From contig NZ_AQXE01000004.1 of the NCBI RefSeq assembly GCF_000375485.1, positions 40,124 to 104,123 on the forward strand: 64,000 bases of DNA, given 5' to 3'. Positions 52,645-61,982 of the stretch are shown in pieces (position 1 is the stretch's first letter; the number at the start of each line of letters is the position of its first letter). The stretch comes from Desulfovibrio oxyclinae DSM 11498. Lineage in GTDB: Bacteria > Desulfobacterota > Desulfovibrionia > Desulfovibrionales > Desulfovibrionaceae. The position numbers and the translations under genes are program-made. The notes below the pieces were generated by a model. It saw only the letters and a program-made list of their open reading frames with translations, was not told the DNA's origin and did not search any database.

Positions 52645-55600
52645 CTACTCCTTGACGGTCACATCGGTCCGTCCCACGGCACCCTCATCCGACTTGGGGC
52701 CGAGGGCGAAAATCGACGGGTCGTACATGGCTTCCGCCTGAACCGGGGGCAGGGCGAAGCTGCCGGGAGTAATGGCCCGCAGCTGGGAGTATCCTGCGTG
52801 CCAGACACCGCCATTCAGATCCGTGAAGAAGAGGATGCGGTCGTCGCGCAGGTCCTGATGCCCCCCCAGCGGGCGTTCCTTTTCCCCGGAGAAGGTCGCG
52901 GTTTCCGAGGATTCGAGCCTCGGGTTTTCCACTTCCATTCCGGCTGGGAGCAGTGCCTGCACCACCACGTTTTCCACGTCGGTTTCGGCGCGCACCTCGG
53001 TCTTCATGATCAGAAGCGTTCCCTGCTCAACCGTGGCGATATCCACAGGACGCCCCTGTCTGTCGAGGAAGGTGCGCCGTACGTTCAGCCCGTTGCTTGC
53101 GGCTTCCGCCTTTTGCGGAATGCCTCGCGTGGTCGCTGACCAGAACGCCGTGGTTTCAGGGCTGTCCAGTCGGAGTTCCAGAGCGCCTCCTCCGTCAAAG
53201 GTTCGGGCGAAGGTCTCGGCGTTCTTGAACGGATGATCCGTTCCGGCCTGAACGAGGGCGCCGGAAAGCGGTGCCGCATCCCCGAGATCCAGAGCTTTGC
53301 CTACGGCCGCAAAGGCCAACGCGTTTTCCTGCGTGGTTCCCCACGGATTTGCCGCCATCAGGCGCGAGACGTTTTCGGTCAACTGCGGTACGAGCCGGTC
53401 GTCCGGTGCGGCGTCGGCAAGGGTCAGCAGCATCAGGGCGTTGTCGCGCAGCTCGGAGCCCATGTCGCCGCCGGAAGCGCGGCCAGCCTTCATTTGTGGC
53501 AGCTCCGCCAGTAGCGCGTTGTAGGATTCCATGTCGCCGGACAGGGCATAGGCGCAGGCCAGCAGGGTGCGGTCGGCGGCCGAGAGCCGGTTCTTGCGGT
53601 TGTCGCGCAGCTCGTCCATGGAGCCACGGTCCGGGCTGCCCGCCTTGGCGAGGTTGAACAGGGCGTAGGTTGTCGTGCTGAAATCGGAACCGCGCTGTGC
53701 CCCGAGGGTGCGCATGTGCCCGAGGGCGCGCTGAAGCATCCCCGGAGAGGTGAATCCGGCCTGCTTCGCTTCCAGCAGGAAGTGCGTGACGTACGCGCTG
53801 ACCCACGGATGGGAGCGGGTGCCGCCGGGCCAGAAGGCGAACCCCCCGTCACCGCTCTGCATGGAGAGCAACCGCATGATGGCGGACTGGACCATGAACG
53901 CCGGGCCCTTTTCATCCACCGCGTCAGGGGCCATGGCCCGGGCGAGGTCGCCGAAGCGTATCAGCGGGAACGCGCGTGACGCGGTCTGTTCGGCGCATCC
54001 GTACGGGTAGCGCAACAGGTTCCGCAGTTTGCCCGCGAAACGGGTCAGAGGCATGGTACCAACGCTGACCTCGCGGGTCACTGTGCCGGGCACGAAGCCT
54101 TGTGCCGCCGGGACCAGATCGCCGGAACCCTTGATGCTGCCGAAGGCTGCTTCGCGCTTGTAGGGAAGCGCCGGGCGGACGGGCAGTTCCACGGTCACGG
54201 ATCGCGACTCCCCTCCGCCCTCGGCGGTGATCGTGACGGTCCCCTTGCCGCCAGCGCCTGAGGCGGCGGTCAGCGGCAGGTGGACGGTCTGCTCTGCTTC
54301 GTCGGCCAGTTGCAGGGTCATCCCCTTGGCATTGCTGGAAAGTGCACCTTGAGCCTTGACTCGCACGGTGATGCCCGCTTCGGAGCCGAGATCGTTGCGC
54401 ACCGTCACCGGCATCCGTACTGAGTCGCCGGGGGCCATGAATCGCGGCAGGGTCGGAGTGAGGGCGATGGGAGCGCGAACGCGCGTCATATGGCGTGCCG
54501 CGCCAAAGCGTTTGCCGTCGAGGCCCACCGCCATGATGCGGAGCGCGCCCTGAAAATCGGGGAGCTTCGCGGTGTAGCGGACCGTGCCCTCGGCATCGGC
54601 CGTCAACGGGCCGGACCAGAAGGAGACAGGCTTGACACGGCGGATGCCCTCGGTGCGCATGAAACGGCTTTCGGCCATCATGGCCATACCGCCGCCCGCG
54701 TCCGCCCGGCCCATGATGCGGGCCAGATCAGGGTACAACAGGGCGAAGGTGTCGTAGCTGCGCACGCCCAGCGCCCGTCTGGCGTAGAAGAAGTCGAACG
54801 GGTCGGGATCGTCGCTGCCGGAGAGCTGCATGATGCCCTCGTCCACGGCCGCCAGCGTGACTACGGCACCGGGCTGCGTCTTGACCGTCATGGTCATTTC
54901 GGTTTCCGGTCGCACTTCGGCGGGTGCGTCCACGTTGATCTCCATCCTGTTGGAAAGATTGTCCACGAGCAGCGGCGTGACGCCGAAGGCGCGGCCCACC
55001 GAACCTTCCGGCACGTCCCCGGCCCTGCGGATCAGCATGGCGGTGACATAGGCGTTGGGCGCGTAATGCGCCTTGACAGGCAGGGTGACCTCGCCGGTGT
55101 TGCCGTCGAGCTGTACGGTCTGCGAGTGATGTACTTCGTCGCCCTCCACGGTGACCAGCAGACGGCCCGGGAACGGAGCGCGCACCTGTACGGTGGCAGT
55201 GTCGCCCGGATCGTATTGCTCCCGGTCCGTGACCAGCTCGATGCGCGCGGGATTTTCCAGTGCCCACGGTGAGTATCCCCAGCCGCCGCAGAAGAACTCC
55301 GCTTGAGCCGAGGCCCCGGTGCGGGGCGACGAAATGACCGCGCGGTAGCTGCCGTAGGACGGGGGAGTGAAGTCCACGCTGCCCTCGGCCTTGCCAGCTT
55401 GAATGACGGTCTCTGAAATCAGTTCCGGGTCGTTGACCGATTCGTAACGGTACCCGCTGGAAGGCGACTTGCGGACCACCGTGCGCCAGCGGTCCCGGTA
55501 AAAGGCGGCGCGTAGTTCCCCATGCTCCGTCGGGGTACCGGAGGGGTCGGTGGAAATAAAATCGAAAGTTAACGGTTGCCCATATTCATACCCGTTTTTA

Positions 55601-57978
55601 TTGAGCTTGCGGATTCCGATATAGGATTCGTAAGGGTGTATCGTCACCCTCTTGCGGGCCATGACGCCGCGCCCGCCGGACTCGCTGACGCGACCGAAGA
55701 TGGTGGCGGTCAGGGCGGAGGGCGGTGTCAGGCCGTCGGGAACGGGGATCTCGAATTCGGCATGGCCGTCTTCGTCAAGCACGGTGTTACGGCTGAAGAC
55801 TTCCTGCGGCTCAAAGGGCTGGTCCGGGTTGCCGAACACGTAATCGGAATAGCCCGGAGCGGTGAAAGGAGCGGATTCCAACCGGACGCGGGCGGTGACG
55901 GGCAACTTGGACGCGGGCGGACCGAAGAGGTAGCTGGAGCGCACCTCGGCCTTGATGGTCTGTCCGGGCCTGAAGGTGTCGTGGGCGGTCTTCACCTCGA
56001 CCTTGATACGGTCCGGCACGAACTCCTCCACCTTGAAATCAAGGGTGCCGATGCCGCGGTCCCCGGCCCTCAGGGTCAGGCTGTGGCGGCCGGTGAGCGT
56101 ATAGTCGGGCAGAGGAATCTCAAAGGCCGCAGAGCCGTGTTGATCCGTGGTCAGGCGTACCTTGCGGATTTCGCGGCCACGCGGGTCGTGCTGCACGAGC
56201 ACCAAAGGCATTTCCGGCGGTACGGTCAGGTCGTCCTTTCGCACCACGGCCAGTCCCTTGAGGGTCTCGCCGGGGCGGTACAGGTCGCGCTCGCCGTACA
56301 GGTAGGCGCGCAGGCCGGAGGGCACGCTCTGCGAACCGGAAACGTCCAGTCCGGTAGTGTCCACTTCGAAGCGCGACGGCAGCAGGAACGTGAAGTCGCC
56401 GCCGGTGCGTTCTGCCAGAATCAGGTAGGGGCGCCCTTCCTCATCATCAGCGGGCAGCGGCAGGGAGGCGCTCCCGGCCCGGTCCGTGCGGGTGCGCGCC
56501 AGTTGCTGGTTCTTGTCGCTCACCAGCGTCAGCCGGATTCCGGAGAGCGGTTCAAGCGTCGTGTTGGACACGGCCCAGACCAGAAAGCGGTCCTTGCCGC
56601 GTTTGGCCATCAGGCCGATGTCGGAAACGATCATCCAGCGCTTGGCTCCGTTCTGGCCCTTGATGGATGCGCTGACCTTGAACAGGCCGCGCTCGCCTTC
56701 GGCAAACGTGTCGCCGAACTGCAGGGGCAGGCGCACGCTCTCGTTGCGCTTTGCATCCACCGGGACGGAACGTTCCATGACCTTGCCGCCAAGGCTGTAG
56801 GGAACGCCGGAGTGGTTCCAGTCGTTGTCGAAGATGCGCCAGCCGTATTCGCGCAGCATGGAAAAGAGGTTGTTGGGGTAGACACGGTCCACGCGCACCG
56901 TGATTTCGTCCGTGTTGACGGCATCCAGCGCCAGACCCGCGCGGCGGCTGTCGGGCAGGAACAGCCCCTGCCCCACGAATCCCACGGAGGGCGGCAGGTC
57001 CGGCACGGTCACTGTGACGGTCGCGCCTTCGGCCAGTTCGGCCCCGTCCGCGGCGGTCAGGCCCTGTTGCAGGCTCACGTCGTACCGCTCGCCGGGAGTG
57101 AATCCGCCCTGAAGTATCAGCCTGTCGCCATCCGCGCGCAGGTTGAAGTCCGCCTTCGGGGAGACCGAGACGTGCCCCGCGGCTTTGCGCGCGTCCATGG
57201 GTGTGGAGAAGGTCAGCCGGATGCCGGTTTCGCCGCCGGATGCAAAGGGGTCGGCACCCCGAAATGTCAGCACCGGATTCAGCTTCAGTTCGATCTCGGC
57301 CTGCGAGTCGCGGTCCAGCGCCAGTTCCGAGCCGGAGCGCTTCAGGCCGCTCTTGAGGGTAAGGCTATAGGTGGCCCCGTCCGGAGTCTTCTCCACCGGA
57401 TCGGAGCGAAGCTCCATTCGGCGGGAACTCCACGAGGTGGTCACCTGCAACGGCAAGGCTTCGCCGTCTGAATCCGTGAGGGTCGCGTTTTTCAGCAGTT
57501 CCTCGGGGGAGACGGGAGCAGTGAAGCGGACGAAGGTAGAAATGATCGCAGCACCGGGGCGTGGCCCTGCCTGTTCGCGCATGCGGATTTCCTCCACGCG
57601 GAACGTGCCGGTGCGCAGCGTGAATTCGGTCTCGCCGTCAAGATTCAGGGCCGGAGCCATCTTCAGGGTGTATTCGGCGTCCTGCGCCAGCGGGCTGTCG
57701 GCACGAAAGCGCAGCAGATACGGGTTGCTCCACTCCCACTCGCCACCGGTTTGCGGTTTGAGCGTGGCCGCCTTTGCGGCGGGGACGGCGTCGGTGTCCA
57801 CCGGGGCGGTCAGCTCCACTTCAACGCCGGAGCGGTCCGGAGCCGTGCGGGCCTCTTTGACCGAGGGTGTGGGCGGAATTTCGGGCATGGGGCTCAGGTG
57901 CACGATCCACGCGGCCTGTGCGGCAACAAGGATGCACAGCACGGCAATGACGGCGGTCTTCAGATTGTCGGCGGTCAT
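52645..57978 (-). CDS. Alpha-2-macroglobulin-like protein (YfhM type)
   Basis: A 1777-residue envelope protein. An N-terminal signal anchor (AVIAVLCILVAAQAAWIV) is followed by macroglobulin beta domains, the alpha-2-macroglobulin bait-like and complement-like regions, and the thioester motif YGCAEQT with the reactive Cys at residue 1328, fully intact. Such proteins trap attacking proteases in the periplasm, protecting peptidoglycan that PBP1C then repairs. A slightly longer form than E. coli YfhM (1653). It precedes pbpC directly and follows an ATC-hydrolase-like gene by 12 bp. Confidence 0.93.
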   Translation of the reverse strand: MTADNLKTAVIAVLCILVAAQAAWIVHLSPMPEIPPTPSVKEARTAPDRSGVEVELTAPVDTDAVPAAKAATLKPQTGGEWEWSNPYLLRFRADSPLAQDAEYTLKMAPALNLDGETEFTLRTGTFRVEEIRMREQAGPRPGAAIISTFVRFTAPVSPEELLKNATLTDSDGEALPLQVTTSWSSRRMELRSDPVEKTPDGATYSLTLKSGLKRSGSELALDRDSQAEIELKLNPVLTFRGADPFASGGETGIRLTFSTPMDARKAAGHVSVSPKADFNLRADGDRLILQGGFTPGERYDVSLQQGLTAADGAELAEGATVTVTVPDLPPSVGFVGQGLFLPDSRRAGLALDAVNTDEITVRVDRVYPNNLFSMLREYGWRIFDNDWNHSGVPYSLGGKVMERSVPVDAKRNESVRLPLQFGDTFAEGERGLFKVSASIKGQNGAKRWMIVSDIGLMAKRGKDRFLVWAVSNTTLEPLSGIRLTLVSDKNQQLARTRTDRAGSASLPLPADDEEGRPYLILAERTGGDFTFLLPSRFEVDTTGLDVSGSQSVPSGLRAYLYGERDLYRPGETLKGLAVVRKDDLTVPPEMPLVLVQHDPRGREIRKVRLTTDQHGSAAFEIPLPDYTLTGRHSLTLRAGDRGIGTLDFKVEEFVPDRIKVEVKTAHDTFRPGQTIKAEVRSSYLFGPPASKLPVTARVRLESAPFTAPGYSDYVFGNPDQPFEPQEVFSRNTVLDEDGHAEFEIPVPDGLTPPSALTATIFGRVSESGGRGVMARKRVTIHPYESYIGIRKLNKNGYEYGQPLTFDFISTDPSGTPTEHGELRAAFYRDRWRTVVRKSPSSGYRYESVNDPELISETVIQAGKAEGSVDFTPPSYGSYRAVISSPRTGASAQAEFFCGGWGYSPWALENPARIELVTDREQYDPGDTATVQVRAPFPGRLLVTVEGDEVHHSQTVQLDGNTGEVTLPVKAHYAPNAYVTAMLIRRAGDVPEGSVGRAFGVTPLLVDNLSNRMEINVDAPAEVRPETEMTMTVKTQPGAVVTLAAVDEGIMQLSGSDDPDPFDFFYARRALGVRSYDTFALLYPDLARIMGRADAGGGMAMMAESRFMRTEGIRRVKPVSFWSGPLTADAEGTVRYTAKLPDFQGALRIMAVGLDGKRFGAARHMTRVRAPIALTPTLPRFMAPGDSVRMPVTVRNDLGSEAGITVRVKAQGALSSNAKGMTLQLADEAEQTVHLPLTAASGAGGKGTVTITAEGGGESRSVTVELPVRPALPYKREAAFGSIKGSGDLVPAAQGFVPGTVTREVSVGTMPLTRFAGKLRNLLRYPYGCAEQTASRAFPLIRFGDLARAMAPDAVDEKGPAFMVQSAIMRLLSMQSGDGGFAFWPGGTRSHPWVSAYVTHFLLEAKQAGFTSPGMLQRALGHMRTLGAQRGSDFSTTTYALFNLAKAGSPDRGSMDELRDNRKNRLSAADRTLLACAYALSGDMESYNALLAELPQMKAGRASGGDMGSELRDNALMLLTLADAAPDDRLVPQLTENVSRLMAANPWGTTQENALAFAAVGKALDLGDAAPLSGALVQAGTDHPFKNAETFARTFDGGGALELRLDSPETTAFWSATTRGIPQKAEAASNGLNVRRTFLDRQGRPVDIATVEQGTLLIMKTEVRAETDVENVVVQALLPAGMEVENPRLESSETATFSGEKERPLGGHQDLRDDRILFFTDLNGGVWHAGYSQLRAITPGSFALPPVQAEAMYDPSIFALGPKSDEGAVGRTDVTVKE

Positions 57979-57990
57979 GGGAGAACCTCG

Positions 57991-58455
57991 TTATTCGTTC
58001 CACAGAAAGCGGAAGCGGCAGGCTTCGGCTCCGGTGGCGATGGTGCAGGGGCGTTCAAGGATCAGGCGCGGGTCATAGGCCTCGGCAAAGGGGCCGTCAC
58101 GGTTGCAGGAGATGGTGCGGCAGAGCTCTTCGGGCAGGCCGAGGCGGCGGTAGGCGTCAACGTAGCCGCAGCGGGTGACGCGGAAGGAAAATTCGTCCGG
58201 CTCGTCGGTATCCACCTCAATGTCCAGCGCACCTCCTGCGCGCCAGATATCGACCACGGTTTTGAAATGCGCCAGGCTCGGCCCGTGGGGTGCGGATGCG
58301 GCGAAGCTTTCGCCGCCTTTTCGTCCGGCGCGTTCGGCAATATTCGCCACCGCTTCAAGCGCGGCCTCGTCGTCCAAGGTACGACGGAGCTCCGCGTAGA
58401 CCCGTTCCAGCATTTCCGCTTCTATAATGCGGCGTTCTATCTGCGTCACGTTCAT
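57991..58455 (-). CDS. L-2-amino-thiazoline-4-carboxylic acid hydrolase-like protein
   Basis: A 154-residue protein of the ATC-hydrolase family (PF14196). It has an N-terminal helical part (IERRIIEAEMLERVYAELRR) and a C-terminal domain with RVTRCGYVDAYRRLGLPEEL, TISCNRDGPFAEAYDP and ATGAEACRFRFLW, containing the conserved cysteines. Members may act on thiazoline or other small sulfur compounds; true substrate unclear. First gene of the envelope cluster; 12 bp before the macroglobulin start. Confidence 0.8.
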   Translation of the reverse strand: MNVTQIERRIIEAEMLERVYAELRRTLDDEAALEAVANIAERAGRKGGESFAASAPHGPSLAHFKTVVDIWRAGGALDIEVDTDEPDEFSFRVTRCGYVDAYRRLGLPEELCRTISCNRDGPFAEAYDPRLILERPCTIATGAEACRFRFLWNE

Positions 58456-58787
58456 GAAAAGAGGGCTAGCACATACCGGAACCCTGTGCCAGAAAAGGAG
58501 TGATTTTTCCGTACGGGAAATGCCTTTTTTAACCGGGGTTCAGATGCATTTCACTCAATCCGGTGTGGAGGTGAGGAATTTTTTTGCAGGAAAAAACGCA
58601 GCCCGCCGAGATGTCTAGACTTTTTTGAATTGCCGGAATTGCGGGGGGTTGCGTTTGCGTGGGGGGTGACGTACTTCGCAGCGGAAGTGGCTATGAAGCG
58701 GATTTTCGCGTAAGGTTCGCTAAACTGAATGAACAATGGGCCGATAAGGATGATGGAGGCCCAAAGCCCGGAAATATAAGGCGTCTC
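58456..58787. other. Intergenic region with the motility promoter
   Basis: A 332-bp divergent gap between the ATC-hydrolase-like gene and yggS. It contains a perfect sigma-28 promoter at 58721-58747 and several A- or T-runs near 58480-58630. No gene is visible; the promoter for the leftward envelope cluster must also be here, but I did not find a clear one. Confidence 0.7.
58721..58747 (+). promoter_or_regulatory. Sigma-28 (FliA) promoter of the yggS-mot-fli operon
   Basis: TAAA (58721-58724), 15 bp, then GCCGATAA (58740-58747), exactly the FliA consensus TAAA-N15-GCCGATAA. The yggS ATG is 40 bp downstream. It predicts that yggS and the motor genes are expressed as late, FliA-dependent motility genes. 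Confidence 0.85.
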
Positions 58788-59504
58788 ATGCAGGAATACA
58801 CGCAGGCGAGAAAAACGGAGCTGAGCGAGAGGGTTCAGGCGGTGCAGGAAGACTTGGCCGAGGCCGCGAAAAAAGCGGGCAGAGCCGCGTCAGACGTGAC
58901 CCTCGTGGCCGTGTCCAAGCTGCATCCTGCCTCGGATATTGCGGCACTGGCGGATGCCGGGCATCTGGACTTCGGCGAGAACTACGTTCAGGAAGCGGCC
59001 GGCAAGCAGGAAGCATTGCAGGGGCTCGACGTGCGCTGGCATTTCATCGGCGGGCTGCAGTCCAACAAGGCCAAATTCGTGGCCGGAAATTTCGAGCTGG
59101 TGCACAGCGTGGACTCGCTGAAGCTGGCAAAAAAGCTCGCCGCCAAGGCTGCCGAGCGCGGCACCGTTCAGGACGTGCTCATACAGGCCAGCCTCGCGGG
59201 CGAGGAACAGAAGAGCGGCGCGGAAGCTGACGAGCTGGAGCGGCTCGTGGCCGAAGCGTCCGAACTGGACGGGCTTCGGGTGCGCGGGCTCATGACCATG
59301 CCGCCGTTTTTTGACGAGCCGGAACGGGCGAGGCCGTTCTTTGCGCGGCTTCGGGAGCTTCGCGAAGGCATCGGGCAGCGGTTGGGCATCTCCCTGCCGC
59401 ATCTGTCCATGGGCATGACCGGGGACTTCGTCCCGGCCGTGGAAGAGGGCGCGACCCTCGTCCGCGTTGGCACAAGGATCTTCGGGGCCCGGCCTCCGAA
59501 ATAG
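58788..59504 (+). CDS. YggS/PROSC-family pyridoxal phosphate homeostasis protein
   Basis: A 238-residue PLP-binding protein with an alanine-racemase-like fold. LVAVSKLHPASDIAALADAG contains the PLP-binding Lys, and DFGENYVQEAAGKQEAL, WHFIGGLQSNKAK and MGMTGDFVPAVEEGATLVRVGTRIFG complete the pattern (quoted in parts). The frame extends upstream, but the ATG at 58788 (MQEYTQARK) fits the family length. It regulates PLP supply and amino-acid balance. Unusually it stands first in a motility operon, 24 bp before motA. Confidence 0.9.
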   Translation: MQEYTQARKTELSERVQAVQEDLAEAAKKAGRAASDVTLVAVSKLHPASDIAALADAGHLDFGENYVQEAAGKQEALQGLDVRWHFIGGLQSNKAKFVAGNFELVHSVDSLKLAKKLAAKAAERGTVQDVLIQASLAGEEQKSGAEADELERLVAEASELDGLRVRGLMTMPPFFDEPERARPFFARLRELREGIGQRLGISLPHLSMGMTGDFVPAVEEGATLVRVGTRIFGARPPK

Positions 59505-59528
59505 CAACACCTAAACCGGGGATTCGGG

Positions 59529-60290
59529 ATGGATCTGGCAACTGTCATAGGTCTGGTGCTCTCATTCGGTCTGGTGGTCGCGGCCATTTTGACCGGCGGC
59601 AGCCTGATCACTTTCATCAGCATACCGTCGGCCCTCATCGTGCTGGGCGGAACCATCGGGGCCACCTTGGTCAACTACCCGCTGAGTTACGTCATCGGCG
59701 TCATCGGGGTCATCAAGAATACCTTCTTTTCCAGCATCGACACCCCGGCCTCCATCATCGAGCGCTTCAAGGACTACGCCAACCGCGCCCGCCGCGAAGG
59801 CATCCTGTCCCTTGAACCGCTGATCAAGGAGATCGACGACGAATACATGAAAAAAGGCTTGCAGCTGACGGTGGACGGACTGGAGCCGCAGGTCATTCAA
59901 GAGATTCTGGAGACCGAGATATCCTACCTTGAGGAGCGTCACGAGCTGGGCGCGGGCGTCGTGGCCATCATGGGCACCATGGCTCCGGCCATGGGCATGA
60001 TCGGAATCGTCATCGGCCTGGTGCAGATGCTGCAAACCATGAGCGATCCCTCCACCATCGGCCCGGCCATGGCCGTGGCACTTCTCACAACGCTGTACGG
60101 CGCGATTCTCGCCAACCTCGTGTTCAACCCCATGGCGGGCAAGCTCAAGGCCAGAAGCAAGGAGGAAATCCTGATTCGCGAAATGATTCTGGAAGGAATC
60201 CTCGCCATCTCCAAGGGCGAAAACCCGCGCATCATCGAGGAAAAGCTCAACAGCTTCCTGCCGCCCAAGGACAGGGCTGCCTCGGACTAG
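59529..60290 (+). CDS. motA: Flagellar motor stator protein MotA
   Basis: A 253-residue four-helix membrane protein that forms the ion channel with MotB. LVVAAILTGGSLITFISIPS, LVNYPLSYVIGVIGVIKN, IMGTMAPAMGMIGIVIGLVQM and MAVALLTTLYGAILANLVFNP are the transmembrane helices. Charged residues in the cytoplasmic loop face FliG. It is the first of the mot genes, after yggS. Length is typical for non-enteric MotA. Confidence 0.95.
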   Translation: MDLATVIGLVLSFGLVVAAILTGGSLITFISIPSALIVLGGTIGATLVNYPLSYVIGVIGVIKNTFFSSIDTPASIIERFKDYANRARREGILSLEPLIKEIDDEYMKKGLQLTVDGLEPQVIQEILETEISYLEERHELGAGVVAIMGTMAPAMGMIGIVIGLVQMLQTMSDPSTIGPAMAVALLTTLYGAILANLVFNPMAGKLKARSKEEILIREMILEGILAISKGENPRIIEEKLNSFLPPKDRAASD

Positions 60291-60329
60291 CCCCCGGTCC
60301 GCCGGGCGCAGAAGGGATGACGAAGCTCC

Positions 60330-61160
60330 ATGGCAAAGAAAGAGAAGAAGCAGGAATGCGAAACCATGCCGCCCTGGCTCATCACGTTCACCGACGTGAT
60401 GACGCTCATGCTGACCTTTTTCGTGCTGCTCGTCTCCATGGCCCGCATCGACGAACGTCGCAAGCTCGTGGTGCTCGGCTCCATCATCGGCACCTTCGGT
60501 TTTCATGATCAGAGCTACGAGCTTTATTCCAAGAAGGACACCAAACGCACTGTCGAGCCGGGGCCTATCGATTCCGGTGACCTTCAGCCCCTCAAGCCTT
60601 TGCTGTGGGAGGACGTGCAGAACGACCTGAGCTTCCAGTCCAGCAAATTCGTGCAGGTGCTTTCCATCAACGCTGACGTGCTCTTCGCTCCGGGCGAGGT
60701 CCGGCTTTCGCGGCGCGGCATGGAAATACTCACGGTGGCGACCCCGGTGCTGCGCAACCTGCGCTGGCCCGTGCTCATTGCCGGTCACACCTCGGAAATG
60801 CGTGACGAGGAAGGCTTCGACTACATGCCCTCGCTCGAACAGGAAATCCCCGACCCTTCGTGGCGGTTGAGCCTGAACCGGGCGCTTGCGGTCTACCGTT
60901 TCTTTCTCGATGAAGACGTCCCTGCCGACATGATGCGGGTTGAAGGCTTTGGCCGCTACAAGCCCAGCTACGGCAACGCCACCCCCGAAGGCCGACAGGC
61001 CAACCGCAGGGTGGACATTGTGCTGGACAAGCGCAGCGACAACTCCGCGCGCGAGCTGGATGCCGGCCTGCCGCCCGAGCAGGAGGTCGATGACGGCACC
61101 GTGGAGATCGACGGCTTCATCTTCAACGTCGAAGAACAGGCGCCGGAAGAGGAACGGTAG
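60330..61160 (+). CDS. motB: Flagellar motor protein MotB (first copy)
   Basis: A 276-residue MotB/OmpA protein. One transmembrane helix near residues 15-35 (PWLITFTDVMTLMLTFFVLL) carries the ion-binding Asp; a linker follows, then an OmpA-like peptidoglycan-binding domain from about 125 to 245 with NRALAVYRFFLDE and VEGFGRYKPSYG, ANRRVDIVL. Full length. It lies 39 bp after motA and is followed by a second MotB-like gene. Both have the channel Asp. Confidence 0.93.
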   Translation: MAKKEKKQECETMPPWLITFTDVMTLMLTFFVLLVSMARIDERRKLVVLGSIIGTFGFHDQSYELYSKKDTKRTVEPGPIDSGDLQPLKPLLWEDVQNDLSFQSSKFVQVLSINADVLFAPGEVRLSRRGMEILTVATPVLRNLRWPVLIAGHTSEMRDEEGFDYMPSLEQEIPDPSWRLSLNRALAVYRFFLDEDVPADMMRVEGFGRYKPSYGNATPEGRQANRRVDIVLDKRSDNSARELDAGLPPEQEVDDGTVEIDGFIFNVEEQAPEEER

Positions 61161-61162
61161 CC

Positions 61163-61885
61163 ATGGCCAGAAAGAAAAAGAAAGCCTGCGAGCCCATGGC
61201 ATTGTGGCTGGTGACGTTTTCCGACCTGGTGACGCTGCTGCTGACCTTTTTCGTGCTGTTGCTGACCATGTCCAGCATGGACAACACCCTGCTGACCACC
61301 GTGACCGTGACACAGGCGGACCTTGGCCTGCTCAGCGCCCGAGGTTCCGGGCGGGTGAGCGCGAAAGAGCGGCTGGTGGCGGAGCTCATGGAAAAACCGT
61401 GGGAAGTGCTGGAGAAGCAGAACCGGCTGAAGGATCTGCTGTTCCCGGACGAGGTGCTGCCGCCGGAGATCAACCGTCAGGAGCTTGAGGAAAACCTCAC
61501 GGTGCTGAGCAAGTGGGACGGCGTGGGACTCGTCTTCACGGACCGCCTGCTGTTCGAGCCGGGCGGGACGCGACTTTCCGACACGGGGCGAGAGTTGCTG
61601 GATGCGCTGGTGCCCATCATGACTGCAACGAGCGCGCCCATCGACGTGGCCGGGTATGCGGACTCCGTGGATGATGCGCCCGATCCGTGGCAGGTTTCCA
61701 AGGAGCGCGCCATCTCGGTGCTGACTTTCCTGCGCGAGGCCGGGCTGACCAGTGACCGGCTCGCCATATCCGCATATGGCGACACTCGGCCCGCGGTGGC
61801 GGGTGATTCGCCGGAGGCCAGAAGCCGGAACCGGCGCGTGGAGATTCTGCTCAAGACCCAGCGGCCCATCGGCGGATATCCATAG
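61163..61885 (+). CDS. MotB-like stator protein (second copy)
   Basis: A 240-residue paralogue of the previous gene, starting 2 bp after it. Transmembrane helix with Asp in ALWLVTFSDLVTLLLTFFVL at about residues 12-31, and an OmpA-like domain from about 130 with FEPGGTRLSDTGRELLDAL, ERAISVLTFLREAGL and SRNRRVEILLKTQ. The two proteins are clearly different in sequence outside the motifs. May form a hetero-stator with MotB1 or be an alternative stator; not known. Confidence 0.88.
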   Translation: MARKKKKACEPMALWLVTFSDLVTLLLTFFVLLLTMSSMDNTLLTTVTVTQADLGLLSARGSGRVSAKERLVAELMEKPWEVLEKQNRLKDLLFPDEVLPPEINRQELEENLTVLSKWDGVGLVFTDRLLFEPGGTRLSDTGRELLDALVPIMTATSAPIDVAGYADSVDDAPDPWQVSKERAISVLTFLREAGLTSDRLAISAYGDTRPAVAGDSPEARSRNRRVEILLKTQRPIGGYP

Positions 61886-61982
61886 GCGCCTCTGGTCTTT
61901 GCACAGACGTTCTCCCCTCTGGTAATCGGAGCGTTTTCGGGCTAGAAAAGGCTTGACCAACGATAATAAGGACAGGTGAACC

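Noticed and set aside
55576..57471. 631-codon + strand frame opposite the macroglobulin gene
   Set aside because: Antisense to a continuous 1777-codon gene with an intact thioester; no ribosome binding site or domain.
59467..59482. TTGGCAC resembling a sigma-54 -24 box upstream of motA
   Set aside because: The -12 half is TCTT rather than TTGC, and it lies in the yggS coding region; the sigma-28 promoter upstream explains expression.
59562..61313. 583-codon minus-strand frame opposite motA and motB
   Set aside because: Mirrors the strong codon bias of the motor genes; no homology features.
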